Below, one piece after another: positions 34,934-44,265 of a DNA stretch of 48,861 nucleotides. A program made the translations under genes and the position numbers. Below the pieces are notes generated by a model, which worked only from the letters and a program-made list of their open reading frames with translations, did not search any database and was not told where the DNA came from. Each line of letters begins with the position of its first letter. Position 1 is the stretch's first letter. The DNA is from an uncultured Oscillospiraceae bacterium. Its GTDB lineage: Bacteria > Bacillota > Clostridia > Oscillospirales > Oscillospiraceae. Location of the stretch: contig CALWVS010000015.1 in the NCBI GenBank assembly GCA_944385095.1, forward strand, positions 1 through 48,861, written 5' to 3'.

Positions 34934-36139
34934 ATGGCAGTGAGACGGAAAAGGAAAGGACTTCTGTTGACACTTCGACGGGGAATTGGATTGGGGTTGG
35001 GACTGGTAGGGCTGTGGGGAATTGGAATGATGACAGACCGAACAGGTACCACAGAATATGTTTTGAACTGGTTGCATGAACCTGAAACTGTGGTGACATT
35101 TTTTGCTCAACAGCTACATGATAAAACACAACAGGACACAGAGTTGGAAGGCTGGGGCAGTATTTTGGTCAAACAGTCAGGAATTTTGTCTCAGGGGTTA
35201 GGGCTAATCCAAAAAGTAGAATCAGAGACTGAACCACAGGAGAGCACACCACCACCCATAGAGGAAAAAAATGAGGAGGAATTAGCGCCACTGGAACAGG
35301 ATAACGATGATGAGAGCAAACCACAACTACAACCACCAGAAGAATTAGATCAGGTAAAAGAGATGACCAGTGTGGGGACATCCGGGGCACAGGCAATCGA
35401 AAAAAATGGTGTATATCTCTACAATAAAACCAATCGAACCTTCGATGCGTCATTATTTGACTACGGAACCATTGCTTTAGAACAGACAGAAGGACCGCAG
35501 ATTTTGATTTTGCACAGCCACGGCAGTGAGGCATACTCCATGAATGATGGGGACCTTTATCAAGAGAGTGACCCATATCGCACCACGGACTGCACCCATA
35601 ATATTGTGAGAGTGGGAGAAGAAATGGCTGCTGTATTACGTCAGCAGGGATTTGAGGTGATTCACGACACCAACCTCTATGACTATCCCTCTTATAATGA
35701 TTCCTATGTCAACTCAAAAGCAGCCGTAAAAAAATGGCTGGAAAAGTACCCAAGCATCCAGATTATACTGGATGTGCATCGAGATGCACTGGCTGGCAGT
35801 GATGGAACCATTTATAAGCTGGTCAGTGAAGAACAGGGACAGAAGGTGGCACAGACCATGTTAGTAGTGGGAACCAATGTAGGGGGAGCCAACCATCCAG
35901 CCTGGTGTGATAATCTGGCTCTGGCAGTGGCACTGCAAGAAAAGCTAATGGCAGATTATGAAACCTTAGCAAGACCAATTGTTTTGCGCAACAGCAGCTA
36001 TAATCAACAGCTTTTGCCCGGATATTTACTGGTAGAAGTGGGTGGGCACGGGAACACCCTCACAGAAGCAATTCAGGGAGGCAAGCTATTCGCACAGAGT
36101 ACAGGGCAGGCATTAAAAAGCTTAATGAATGGAAAATAA
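34934..36139 (+). CDS. spoIIP: Stage II sporulation protein P (SpoIIP)
   Basis: A 401-residue peptidoglycan hydrolase, acting with SpoIID and SpoIIM during engulfment. It has one N-terminal membrane segment (about residues 15-35), a charged disordered stretch (about 90-160), then the SpoIIP domain: LILHSHGSEAYS, ILDVHRDA, and VEVGGHGNTLTEA, which contain the metal-binding His and Glu residues. The ATG at 34934 has GGAG upstream. CATACAGT at 34889-34896 resembles a sigma-E -10 element but I could not find a good -35. It shows the organism forms endospores. Confidence 0.93.
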   Translation: MAVRRKRKGLLLTLRRGIGLGLGLVGLWGIGMMTDRTGTTEYVLNWLHEPETVVTFFAQQLHDKTQQDTELEGWGSILVKQSGILSQGLGLIQKVESETEPQESTPPPIEEKNEEELAPLEQDNDDESKPQLQPPEELDQVKEMTSVGTSGAQAIEKNGVYLYNKTNRTFDASLFDYGTIALEQTEGPQILILHSHGSEAYSMNDGDLYQESDPYRTTDCTHNIVRVGEEMAAVLRQQGFEVIHDTNLYDYPSYNDSYVNSKAAVKKWLEKYPSIQIILDVHRDALAGSDGTIYKLVSEEQGQKVAQTMLVVGTNVGGANHPAWCDNLALAVALQEKLMADYETLARPIVLRNSSYNQQLLPGYLLVEVGGHGNTLTEAIQGGKLFAQSTGQALKSLMNGK

Positions 36140-36179
36140 AATTCTGCTCTCCTTCTCAAGTGAGGGAGAGCAGAATTTT
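36138..36179. terminator. Bidirectional terminator between spoIIP and the TSUP gene
   Basis: AAAATTCTGCTCTCC (36138-36152) pairs with GGAGAGCAGAATTTT (36165-36179), a 15-bp stem with A/T ends on both sides, serving converging genes. Confidence 0.88.
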
Positions 36180-36951
36180 ATACAAGCAAGTCATATACAA
36201 GGCGACCAACCAACAGAGCCATAACCACAAAAAACATGGGACGAATGATTTTAGCACCACTTTTCAGAGCCAGACTGGAACCCACATATCCACCTAAAAT
36301 ACCACTAATAGCAGCAGGAACTGCCACAGCCCACATTACCTCTCCAGCCATTGCAAAGGTAATCAGAGAGGCAATGTTAGAGGCAGAGTTTGCCACTTTG
36401 GTATTACCTGAGGCGGTCAAAAGGTCAAATTTACAAATTCCAGTGTAAGCCAGCATCAAAAATGTACCAGCACCAGGACCAAAAAAACCATCATAAGTAC
36501 CTACCACAAGACTGATAATACCGACTAATACACACATCTTTAAGGCAGAAAACTGATTGGATTCATTTTCATTTCCAAAATCCTTTTTCAGTAATAGAAA
36601 GATTGCCATAACAGGCACAATTGCCAACATGATATAGTAGAGGTACTGCTCAGGCATAATAAGATTGAGCTTTGCACCAATCCAAGCCCCCACCAATGCA
36701 CCAATACCGCCCCAGATGGCACTGGGGAAGTGGACATCGCCACGCTTTAAAAAACGATAGGCAGTGAGCATGGTACCCCACATATTGCCAAATTTATTTG
36801 TGCCAGCAGCCGTGTGAGGGGGTAATCCTGCCAATAAGTAGGCAGGAAGTGTGATGAGACCGCCGCCGCCAGCCACTGCATCAATCAAACCACCTAAAAA
36901 AACCAGAGGGCACACAATGAGCCATATTTGAAACAGATCATTCCAATCCAC
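36178..36951 (-). CDS. TauE/SafE (TSUP)-family permease
   Basis: A membrane protein of about 257 residues from a GTG start at 36951, with around eight hydrophobic segments. The TSUP signature is visible: GGLIDAVAGGGGLITLP, GTNKFGN, and the repeat-half signature GTYDGFFGPGAGTF. The family moves small anions such as sulfite, sulfoacetate or organic acids; the substrate is not readable. The start is unsure: AAAGGAG lies 15 bases before the GTG, and an open frame reaches back to a TTG at 37026. It has a single-gene unit. Confidence 0.88.
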   Translation of the reverse strand: MDWNDLFQIWLIVCPLVFLGGLIDAVAGGGGLITLPAYLLAGLPPHTAAGTNKFGNMWGTMLTAYRFLKRGDVHFPSAIWGGIGALVGAWIGAKLNLIMPEQYLYYIMLAIVPVMAIFLLLKKDFGNENESNQFSALKMCVLVGIISLVVGTYDGFFGPGAGTFLMLAYTGICKFDLLTASGNTKVANSASNIASLITFAMAGEVMWAVAVPAAISGILGGYVGSSLALKSGAKIIRPMFFVVMALLVGRLVYDLLV

Positions 36952-37046
36952 GTTGCTGTTCTTCCCCTCCTTTAAAAAATTCAGACACAGAAAAAGCCCC
37001 ACCTGTTTTAAAAGCAGCAGAGGCAAAAAATGGGGATAGTTACCAC

Positions 37047-37055
37047 ATTATATCA
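37047..37055 (-). promoter_or_regulatory. Extended -10 promoter of the TSUP gene
   Basis: On the minus strand, TGATATAAT: a TGn extended -10 plus consensus TATAAT (complement of 37047-37055). No good -35 was seen. The distance supports the GTG start at 36951. Confidence 0.5.
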
Positions 37056-37134
37056 CAAAAGAGGGAAGAATGCTACACACTAAATGGACAAAATCCAAGG
37101 AACATGATAGGGAAAGTCTCTCATGGAAAATACC

Positions 37135-37163
37135 TTGACGGTATGGGGTCTTATGCGTAAAAT
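37135..37163 (+). promoter_or_regulatory. Promoter of the DUF1846 gene
   Basis: TTGACG (37135-37140), a 17-base spacer and TAAAAT (37158-37163). Confidence 0.65.
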
Positions 37164-37210
37164 AGATAGGTATTATTTTAAGAAATCAACCAAAAGATAG
37201 GGGTGAGGTC

Positions 37211-38698
37211 ATGGCCAAACAGGGCTTTGACAACGAAAAATATTTGACTCTCCAGTCACAGCATATTCAGGAGAGAATTGCACAGTTTGGTGGCAAGTTG
37301 TATCTGGAATTTGGTGGAAAGCTGTTTGATGATTTCCATGCCAGTCGTGTACTGCCTGGATTTGAACCAGACAGCAAAATTCGGATGCTGGCACAGATGA
37401 AAGAAAAAGCAGAAATTATCATTGCCATTAACGCATCCGATATTGAAAAAAATAAGGTGCGTGGTGATTTAGGCATTACCTATGACAGCGATGTGCTGCG
37501 TCTCATTGACGCCTTTCGTTCTATGGGGCTGTATGTAGGCAGTGTGGTTGTGACCCAGTATGCAGGTCAGCCAGCCGCCGATGTGTTTCAAAACCGTTTG
37601 GAGGATTTGGGAATTCGGGTATACCGCCACTATCCTATTGCAGGCTATCCCCATAATATTACAAAAATTGTATCTCCAGAGGGATATGGAAAAAATGACT
37701 ACATTGAGACCAGCCGTCCTCTGGTGGTGGTCACAGCTCCAGGTCCCGGCAGTGGCAAAATGGCAACCTGTTTGAGTCAGCTCTACCATGAGCATGAACG
37801 AGGGATTACAGCCGGATATGCGAAGTTTGAGACATTCCCAATTTGGAACTTACCCCTGAAGCATCCAGTGAATGTAGCCTATGAGGCAGCAACCGCAGAT
37901 CTGGATGATGTCAATATGATTGACCCATTCCATTTACAGGCATATGGGGAGACAACTGTCAACTACAACCGAGATGTAGAAGTGTTTCCTGTTCTGGCAG
38001 CCATGTTTGAGAAAATTTTGGGTACTTGCCCCTATAAATCCCCTACCGATATGGGAGTAAATATGGCTGGTAAGTGTATTTATGATGATGAGGCAGTACA
38101 GGCAGCGGCAAAGCAGGAAATTATCCGCCGTTATTATGATGCATTGTGTGAACGCAGACAGGGCAAGGGTTCTGACCACACAGTATATAAGCTGGAGTTG
38201 TTGATGCAACAAATGGGGATTACTGCCGAAATTCGCCCAGTTGTGGCAGCAGCCAACGAGATGGCAGAAAAGACTGGAGAGCCAGCTATGGCCATTGAAC
38301 TGGCAGATGGTCAGATTGTACTGGGAAAAACATCTGATTTGATGGGCTGTTCAGCGGCTGCACTGCTTAATGCACTGAAGGTACAGTCTGGCGTGGGTGG
38401 ACATGGTGTGCATCTGGTGGCACAGTCAGCCATTGAGCCAATTCAGACAGTAAAAGTAAAGCACTTGGGTTCCAATAATCCAAGACTGCATAGCGATGAA
38501 ATTTTAATTGCGTTGGCAACCTCTGCTAATGCAGATGAGAAAGCCGCAAAAGCACTTGCCTCCTTGGCAGCACTGCGAGGCTGTCAGGCCCATTCTTCTG
38601 TGATTCTGTCACCAGCCGATGAAATGACCTATCGCAGATTGGGGATTCAACTGACCTGTGAACCACAATATCAAACCAATAAACTGTATCATAAATAA
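37211..38698 (+). CDS. DUF1846 family protein
   Basis: A 495-residue cytoplasmic protein of the DUF1846 family, common in Firmicutes and of unproven function. Blocks seen include [15 protein letters not shown] at the start, [13 protein letters not shown], a glycine-rich [20 protein letters not shown] (about 176-195) that resembles a phosphate-binding loop, and [16 protein letters not shown]. Length is normal for the family. It is a single-gene unit with its own promoter and terminator. Confidence 0.9.
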   Translation: MAKQGFDNEKYLTLQSQHIQERIAQFGGKLYLEFGGKLFDDFHASRVLPGFEPDSKIRMLAQMKEKAEIIIAINASDIEKNKVRGDLGITYDSDVLRLIDAFRSMGLYVGSVVVTQYAGQPAADVFQNRLEDLGIRVYRHYPIAGYPHNITKIVSPEGYGKNDYIETSRPLVVVTAPGPGSGKMATCLSQLYHEHERGITAGYAKFETFPIWNLPLKHPVNVAYEAATADLDDVNMIDPFHLQAYGETTVNYNRDVEVFPVLAAMFEKILGTCPYKSPTDMGVNMAGKCIYDDEAVQAAAKQEIIRRYYDALCERRQGKGSDHTVYKLELLMQQMGITAEIRPVVAAANEMAEKTGEPAMAIELADGQIVLGKTSDLMGCSAAALLNALKVQSGVGGHGVHLVAQSAIEPIQTVKVKHLGSNNPRLHSDEILIALATSANADEKAAKALASLAALRGCQAHSSVILSPADEMTYRRLGIQLTCEPQYQTNKLYHK

Positions 38699-38700
38699 AC

Positions 38701-38746
38701 AGCAGAGGCATTCCCAAGACAAAAAAGTTTTGGGAGATGCCTCTGC
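38701..38746. terminator. Bidirectional terminator after the DUF1846 gene
   Basis: AGCAGAGGCATTCCCAA (38701-38717) pairs with TTGGGAGATGCCTCTGCT (about 38729-38746) with one bulged base; it sits between converging genes. Confidence 0.85.
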
Positions 38747-38751
38747 TTTGT

Positions 38752-39777
38752 TTAAACATGATAAAGAAATGATGGTAATAGATCAGAAAGTTCAATGAGT
38801 GCGAGGGGAAATCCAAAATCCTGTTCTAACTTTGGTGTGTGGACAGAGAGAGATTTGGGCATAGGTGACAGGGGAAGGGAGACAACGGTGCGATATTGCT
38901 GTTCTGACTGGGTATCCCATAGCAATGTTCCTTTATGAAGGGAAACAATATGTTGTGCAATGGGAAGTCCCATCCCTGCACCATCATTGGGCAGAGGCAG
39001 TTTCCGGGAACATGCCAGACGGGAAGGTGCTATTTCGTTGAGAAAGGTAAAGACACCACGTCCCTGCTGTTTTTCCAGTGTAAATTGTACAGGAACAGAG
39101 GGGGGTGTTGCTTTCACTGCATTGGATACAAGAGTATAAAATAATTTCCGGAGCAGGGCAGGGTCTCCAGGCATAAGCAGAGAGGAAAGTGTGGTGTCAA
39201 ATTGCAGTTCATATCCAGCCAGTTTTAAAAGACCAGCGGTTTCCGATGTGAATTGTCTGCAAAAGGCAACTGCATCCATCGCAATGGGGTGATAGACGAT
39301 GCCAGAGGGTAGCCCCATCTGCTGTAAAAATTGAGTATTGGATAAAAGACGCAAAGCTCGACAGTAGTTTTTGTTAATATGTTCCACACATTCCACAACC
39401 GCTGGGGCATTATCATATTCTGCTGAGAGTGTTTGCAGCTCCAAGAGAATTTCCTGCATACAGGAGCGTGTCTGGTGCAGTAGCCCTGTAATTTGTTCAT
39501 CATTGAGGGAGGACATGGGAAAGGGACGAATCAGCAGAAGGAGCGAGGTATGCCCTGTAATTTTTCCCCAAGTGTAGCTATGTCCATTCAAAAACACAGT
39601 TCCAGTAGACTCCTCACTTTCCAACAGACTAGAGAGTGGAGATGGAAGGGGACATGGGGGCTGTAAAGAAGGAAATTCCTGTTTAGTATGCGAGTTAATA
39701 CCAACAATGACACCATTGGATATCTCAATGGCGCAGTCGGGAAATGTTTCAAGGGAGACATTAAAAAATTCTGACAT
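38752..39777 (-). CDS. Orphan histidine-kinase-like protein (HATPase domain)
   Basis: A 341-residue soluble protein. The N-terminal 95 residues look PAS-like. A helical region (about 95-160) lacks the usual H-E-L-R-x-P phosphoacceptor box. A GHKL ATPase domain follows, with N box FYTLVSNAVKA (about 215-225) and G2 box NDGAGMGLPIAQHI (about 270-283). The DxGxG G1 box is replaced by LNEIAPS. No response regulator is adjacent and there is no membrane segment. It may be a kinase that phosphorylates another residue, an anti-sigma-type kinase or an inactive ATP-binding sensor. GGAGG lies close to the ATG. Confidence 0.75.
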   Translation of the reverse strand: MSEFFNVSLETFPDCAIEISNGVIVGINSHTKQEFPSLQPPCPLPSPLSSLLESEESTGTVFLNGHSYTWGKITGHTSLLLLIRPFPMSSLNDEQITGLLHQTRSCMQEILLELQTLSAEYDNAPAVVECVEHINKNYCRALRLLSNTQFLQQMGLPSGIVYHPIAMDAVAFCRQFTSETAGLLKLAGYELQFDTTLSSLLMPGDPALLRKLFYTLVSNAVKATPPSVPVQFTLEKQQGRGVFTFLNEIAPSRLACSRKLPLPNDGAGMGLPIAQHIVSLHKGTLLWDTQSEQQYRTVVSLPLSPMPKSLSVHTPKLEQDFGFPLALIELSDLLPSFLYHV

Positions 39778-41251
<1,474 letters not shown>

Positions 41252-41274
41252 GAGAGTTCTCTTTCTGGTCGTTC

Positions 41275-41312
41275 AAAGCTGCCACAGGATTTCATCCTGT
41301 GGTAGCTTTTTT
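41275..41312 (+). terminator. Terminator after gapA
   Basis: A 16-bp stem (41275-41290 with 41294-41309, one G-T pair, loop TTC), followed by TTT. Confidence 0.93.
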
Positions 41313-41471
41313 GTTTTGAGGAGAGAAAAAGGAATTATTTTCTTTTTCTTCCTAATGTCGACAAAGAGACAAAGATTGCTTTTGAAAATTCAGTTTTTTC
41401 GTAGGAATAGCTAAAACAAATCCTTGCATGTTTTCTATGAATATGCTACACTGAACCCACTTTGAAAAGCA

Positions 41472-41595
41472 AAGTAGAATTCTGTGCGTCCAGTGAGAAA
41501 GTGAAACTCAAAAGTGCCTGCCGAATGGGGAGTTGTCGGTGGGACGAATAGCGAAAAAAGCTAACGATACAGAATTTGCATCCCATTGCTACATA
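41472..41595 (+). promoter_or_regulatory. Tetrahydrofolate (THF) riboswitch
   Basis: The sequence matches the THF riboswitch layout: GTAGAATTCTGTGCG as 5' P1/P2, the core block GAATGGGGAGTTGTC at 41523-41537, then GACGAATAGCGAAAAAAGC, and the conserved TTGCATCCC at 41577-41584 next to the closing strand GCTAC. These line up with the folT riboswitch of streptococci as I recall it. The loop AGTGAGAAAGTGAAACTC is longer than usual. It stands upstream of a folT-like gene, the expected context. Confidence 0.85.
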
Positions 41596-41655
41596 GAGAA
41601 AGATTGTAAAAGACCTCTTTTTATGTAGCGACTTGTTACATAGAAGGAGGTTTTA
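41588..41655 (+). promoter_or_regulatory. Expression platform of the THF riboswitch
   Basis: GCTACATA (41588-41595), the last strand of the aptamer, can also pair with TATGTAGC (about 41622-41629). GACCTC (near 41613) can pair with the GAGGTT of the ribosome-binding-site-like GAAGGAGGTT at 41643-41652. This suggests alternative folds controlling access to that site. The true folT site is a second one at 41702. Confidence 0.45.
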
Positions 41656-41716
41656 TTGCACTGTAAAAGAGGGCGACAGACGAACAGAATGCAACACAAA
41701 ACAGGAGGCTATTTTT

Positions 41717-42253
41717 ATGAATCATTCCAATCAAATGGTGCGGAAAATTGCCATTATCGGTATGCTGTTGGCAGCGCAGGTGGTGGCAGGGATGTTTATT
41801 TCCATTCGCACACCTTGGGCAACCATCGGCTTTACCTTTTTACCTTTAAGCTTAACCGCAATTTTGTATGGACCTTTTTGGGGAGCTGCGGCGGCTGTGA
41901 TGGGTGACTTTCTCATTGCTACCCTTGGACCATATGGCTACTATCCACCTATGGCAACAACAGCATTACTCAGTGGACTGGTTTTTGGGCTTTTCTTATA
42001 CAAAAAGCCGCTGACCATCCAGCGTGTCACACTTTGCGTTTTGGTAGAGGCAATTCTTTGCAGTATTTTAGTACAGACCTTCTGGATTTCCACATTGACA
42101 GGAAAGGGATACTTTGTGTTATTGCCTGTACGAATTTTTCAAAACTTAGTAACCACTCCAGTAAGTATTGTTTGCATCAGACTGGTTGGTCCAAGAGTGT
42201 TGCAGTTGGCAGATAAACTTCAGGCTGTACGCCAGATTCCAAATCCATCATGA
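41717..42253 (+). CDS. folT: Folate-specific ECF transporter S component (FolT)
   Basis: A 178-residue membrane protein with about six hydrophobic segments. The FolT-family block TPWATIGFTFLPLSLTAILYGPFWGAAAAVMGDFLIATLGPYGYYPPM is clear. It binds folate and works with a shared ECF energizing module (EcfA/A'/T), which is encoded elsewhere. CAGGAGG lies upstream of the ATG at 41717. The THF riboswitch upstream should switch it off when folate is plentiful. Its stop overlaps the next start (ATGATAG), so the two are translationally coupled. Confidence 0.92.
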   Translation: MNHSNQMVRKIAIIGMLLAAQVVAGMFISIRTPWATIGFTFLPLSLTAILYGPFWGAAAAVMGDFLIATLGPYGYYPPMATTALLSGLVFGLFLYKKPLTIQRVTLCVLVEAILCSILVQTFWISTLTGKGYFVLLPVRIFQNLVTTPVSIVCIRLVGPRVLQLADKLQAVRQIPNPS

Positions 42254-43395
42254 TAGATATTACAACGTTTCGTGGTCACTTTGCCAAAACAACACAGCAG
42301 GGAATCTTTTTCGACAATGCATCTATGGGACCTGTGGCACCGGCTGTTACACAGGCAATGACAGACTGTATGCAGCTGCGGGAAAAAATGCCCATGAAAT
42401 ACTACCAGTATGCAGAAAATCTGTTTCCTGCTTGTCGCAGTAAATTAGCACAGTGGATTGGAGCACAGCCAGAAGAACTGGCGTGGACAGAAAATGTGGC
42501 ATATGGAATCAATACAGTGGCAAATGCGCTGCCCCTTCGTACAGGTGACAATATTATTTTGTGTGACCGTGAGTTTGCATCCAATGTCTATCCATGGATG
42601 AATTTAGAACATAGTCGAGGGGTAGAGGTGCGCCGAGTGCCAAATGATGGCGGTGGGCTGACAGTAGAGCTGTTGCACAAATATGCAGATGAGCATACCA
42701 GAGTGGTTGCAACCAGTAGTGTGCAGTTTTCAGATGGTTTTGCAACTGACCTGGAGGCAATCGGTGCATGGTGTAAAACGCAAGGTGCGTTTTTGGTTGT
42801 AGACTGTGCCCAGTCTTTGGGTGTGCTGCCTATGGACGTAAAACGGTTTGGCATTGACTGCATGGCAGGATTAAGTGCCAAATGGCTGCTTGGTCCTTTT
42901 GCAACAGGTTTCCTTTATGTTAGAAAAGAGCTGATTTCCCAACTGCATCCCCCTTTTGTTGGTGCAGATAGTGTGGTGGGAGATGTGGATAGTGTTGGGT
43001 ATGATTTTATACTCAAATCAGACGCCCAGAGATTTGAATCTGGTTTACCCAATGCCCCCGGTATTGCCGGGTTGTATGCCTCTTTGTGTCTTATGGATGA
43101 GGTAGGCAGAGATGTGATTGCGACCCAGTCCCGAGAAGTCAGTGGATATTTGAGGGATGGTCTATTGTCTATGGGTGTTTCTGTGGCAGACTGTGCCAAA
43201 ACAGAGGAGCATCGCTCCAGCATTATCTCATTTTCTGTACCAGAACTGACACAGGTCTATACAAAACTGCGTCAGAGAAAGATTGCATGTTCTGTCCGAT
43301 GTGGCTTGATTCGTATGGGAATCCACGGGTATAATACCAAAGCAGAGGTGGATGTTGTGTTATCCACGCTCAGGGAGATTATAAAACAGGGATAG
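42250..43395 (+). CDS. Class V aminotransferase / cysteine desulfurase-like PLP enzyme
   Basis: A 381-residue fold-type I PLP enzyme. The PLP lysine is K211 in MAGLSAKWLLGPFATGF, and D185/Q188 in VVDCAQSLG contact the cofactor. TENVAYGINTVANAL binds the phosphate. No active-site Cys loop typical of NifS/SufS was seen near the C-terminus, so an aminotransferase, lyase or kynureninase-like reaction is possible. The ATG overlaps the folT stop by 4 bases, so THF-riboswitch control should extend to it. A role in folate or pterin salvage is inference. Confidence 0.87.
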   Translation: MIDITTFRGHFAKTTQQGIFFDNASMGPVAPAVTQAMTDCMQLREKMPMKYYQYAENLFPACRSKLAQWIGAQPEELAWTENVAYGINTVANALPLRTGDNIILCDREFASNVYPWMNLEHSRGVEVRRVPNDGGGLTVELLHKYADEHTRVVATSSVQFSDGFATDLEAIGAWCKTQGAFLVVDCAQSLGVLPMDVKRFGIDCMAGLSAKWLLGPFATGFLYVRKELISQLHPPFVGADSVVGDVDSVGYDFILKSDAQRFESGLPNAPGIAGLYASLCLMDEVGRDVIATQSREVSGYLRDGLLSMGVSVADCAKTEEHRSSIISFSVPELTQVYTKLRQRKIACSVRCGLIRMGIHGYNTKAEVDVVLSTLREIIKQG

Positions 43396-43404
43396 GGACA
43401 GAGT

Positions 43405-43857
43405 ATGAACCATATGGATTATATGAGGCGGGCAATCGAGCTGGCACAGGAGGCAGTGACCTCAGGGGATGTACCTGTGGGCTGTGTAATTGTAAAAGAT
43501 GGGAAAATTGTAGGGGAAGGGCGCAACCGACGGGAGGCGTGTGGCGATGCCACTGCACATGCAGAAGTTGAGGCAATTCGGGCAGCGTGTCAAACGCTGG
43601 GGAGTTGGAGACTGCATGAATGTACCATGTACGTCACCCTGGAACCCTGTCCTATGTGTGCTGGAGCGATTATCAATTCCAGAATCCATACCCTACGCTA
43701 TGGGGCAAAAGATGAAAAAGCAGGGGCGTGTACCTCTGTGCTTAATTTGTTTGAGGAACGATTTAACCATAAACCACGGATTTATCAGGGGTTAATGGAA
43801 AAAGAGTGCGAAACATTGTTGCAGACCTTTTTTCAGGGGTTGAGAAAGAAAACTTAA
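43405..43857 (+). CDS. tadA: tRNA-specific adenosine deaminase TadA
   Basis: A 150-residue zinc deaminase that converts A34 to inosine in tRNA(Arg). It has the zinc-site AHAEVEAI (H52, catalytic E54) and PCPMCAGA (C82, C85). Length is normal. It starts 10 bases after the aminotransferase, with only a weak AGGGACAG site. A co-transcribed position is likely. Confidence 0.95.
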   Translation: MNHMDYMRRAIELAQEAVTSGDVPVGCVIVKDGKIVGEGRNRREACGDATAHAEVEAIRAACQTLGSWRLHECTMYVTLEPCPMCAGAIINSRIHTLRYGAKDEKAGACTSVLNLFEERFNHKPRIYQGLMEKECETLLQTFFQGLRKKT

Positions 43858-43873
43858 TTCTTTTGTAACAACT
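43857..43873 (+). repeat. 17-bp direct repeat, copy 1
   Basis: ATTCTTTTGTAACAACT, identical to copy 2 at 44055-44071. It contains the small palindrome TTGTAACAA. It overlaps the tadA stop and stands upstream of a candidate small RNA. Possibly a regulator binding site or promoter part. Confidence 0.7.
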
Positions 43874-43913
43874 AAGAGTGGTTTTGTTCACAAAAGATGG
43901 GTACAATAAGTGT

Positions 43914-43996
43914 TGTAAGGTAAGAGCACATCTTTTTCATTCTATCCTCCAATTTTCTGAGGCGACCAGCAAGGCATTGCTGGTCGCTTTCTTCTT
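43914..43996 (+). ncRNA. Candidate small RNA 1 (terminator-ended)
   Basis: A short unit between tadA and the ferredoxin-like gene. TACAAT at 43902-43907 is a good -10 with a weak -35 (TGGTTT, 17 bases ahead). It contains TTTCATTCTATCCTCC (CCTCC at 43946-43950, complementary to ribosome binding sites). It ends in an 11-bp terminator stem GCGACCAGCAA/TTGCTGGTCGC (43962-43972 and 43977-43987) with TTTCTTCTTT. The same general layout recurs 190 bases downstream. Alternatively this is just the tadA 3' end and terminator. Confidence 0.4.
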
Positions 43997-44054
43997 TGGC
44001 AACCATGTTTAAGAAAATTATTTTTATATTTAAAACTTATGTAACATTTTTCCG

Positions 44055-44071
44055 ATTCTTTTGTAACAACT
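44055..44071 (+). repeat. 17-bp direct repeat, copy 2
   Basis: Exact second copy of ATTCTTTTGTAACAACT, 198 bases after copy 1. It is followed by TGATAACAT (44075-44083), an extended -10-like element. Confidence 0.7.
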
Positions 44072-44089
44072 CTCTGATAACATAACACT

Positions 44090-44177
44090 TGCAAGAGACA
44101 GTTCGTTTCATTTTAATCCTCTTTTTCAAATGGTAGAGCCCGGATGCAGTGGAGCAGCATCCGGGTTTTGCTTTTTT
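44090..44177 (+). ncRNA. Candidate small RNA 2 (terminator-ended)
   Basis: Begins after the second 17-bp box and an extended -10-like TGATAACAT. It has GCAAGAGACA and TTTCATTTTAATCCTC, which resemble GTAAGAG and TTTCATTCTATCCTCC in candidate 1. It ends with a 9-bp stem CCCGGATGC/GCATCCGGG (44139-44147 and 44157-44165) and TTTTGCTTTTTT, the kind of U-tail Hfq favours. Alternatively it is an attenuator in the leader of the downstream gene. Confidence 0.45.
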
Positions 44178-44265
44178 CTGTTATGTTGTTAAAACAACTG
44201 ACAAAAGGAGAACAGTGTAGTAAATTTAGTATCAGAAATTGATGAAACAAAAGGGAGACAACAAA

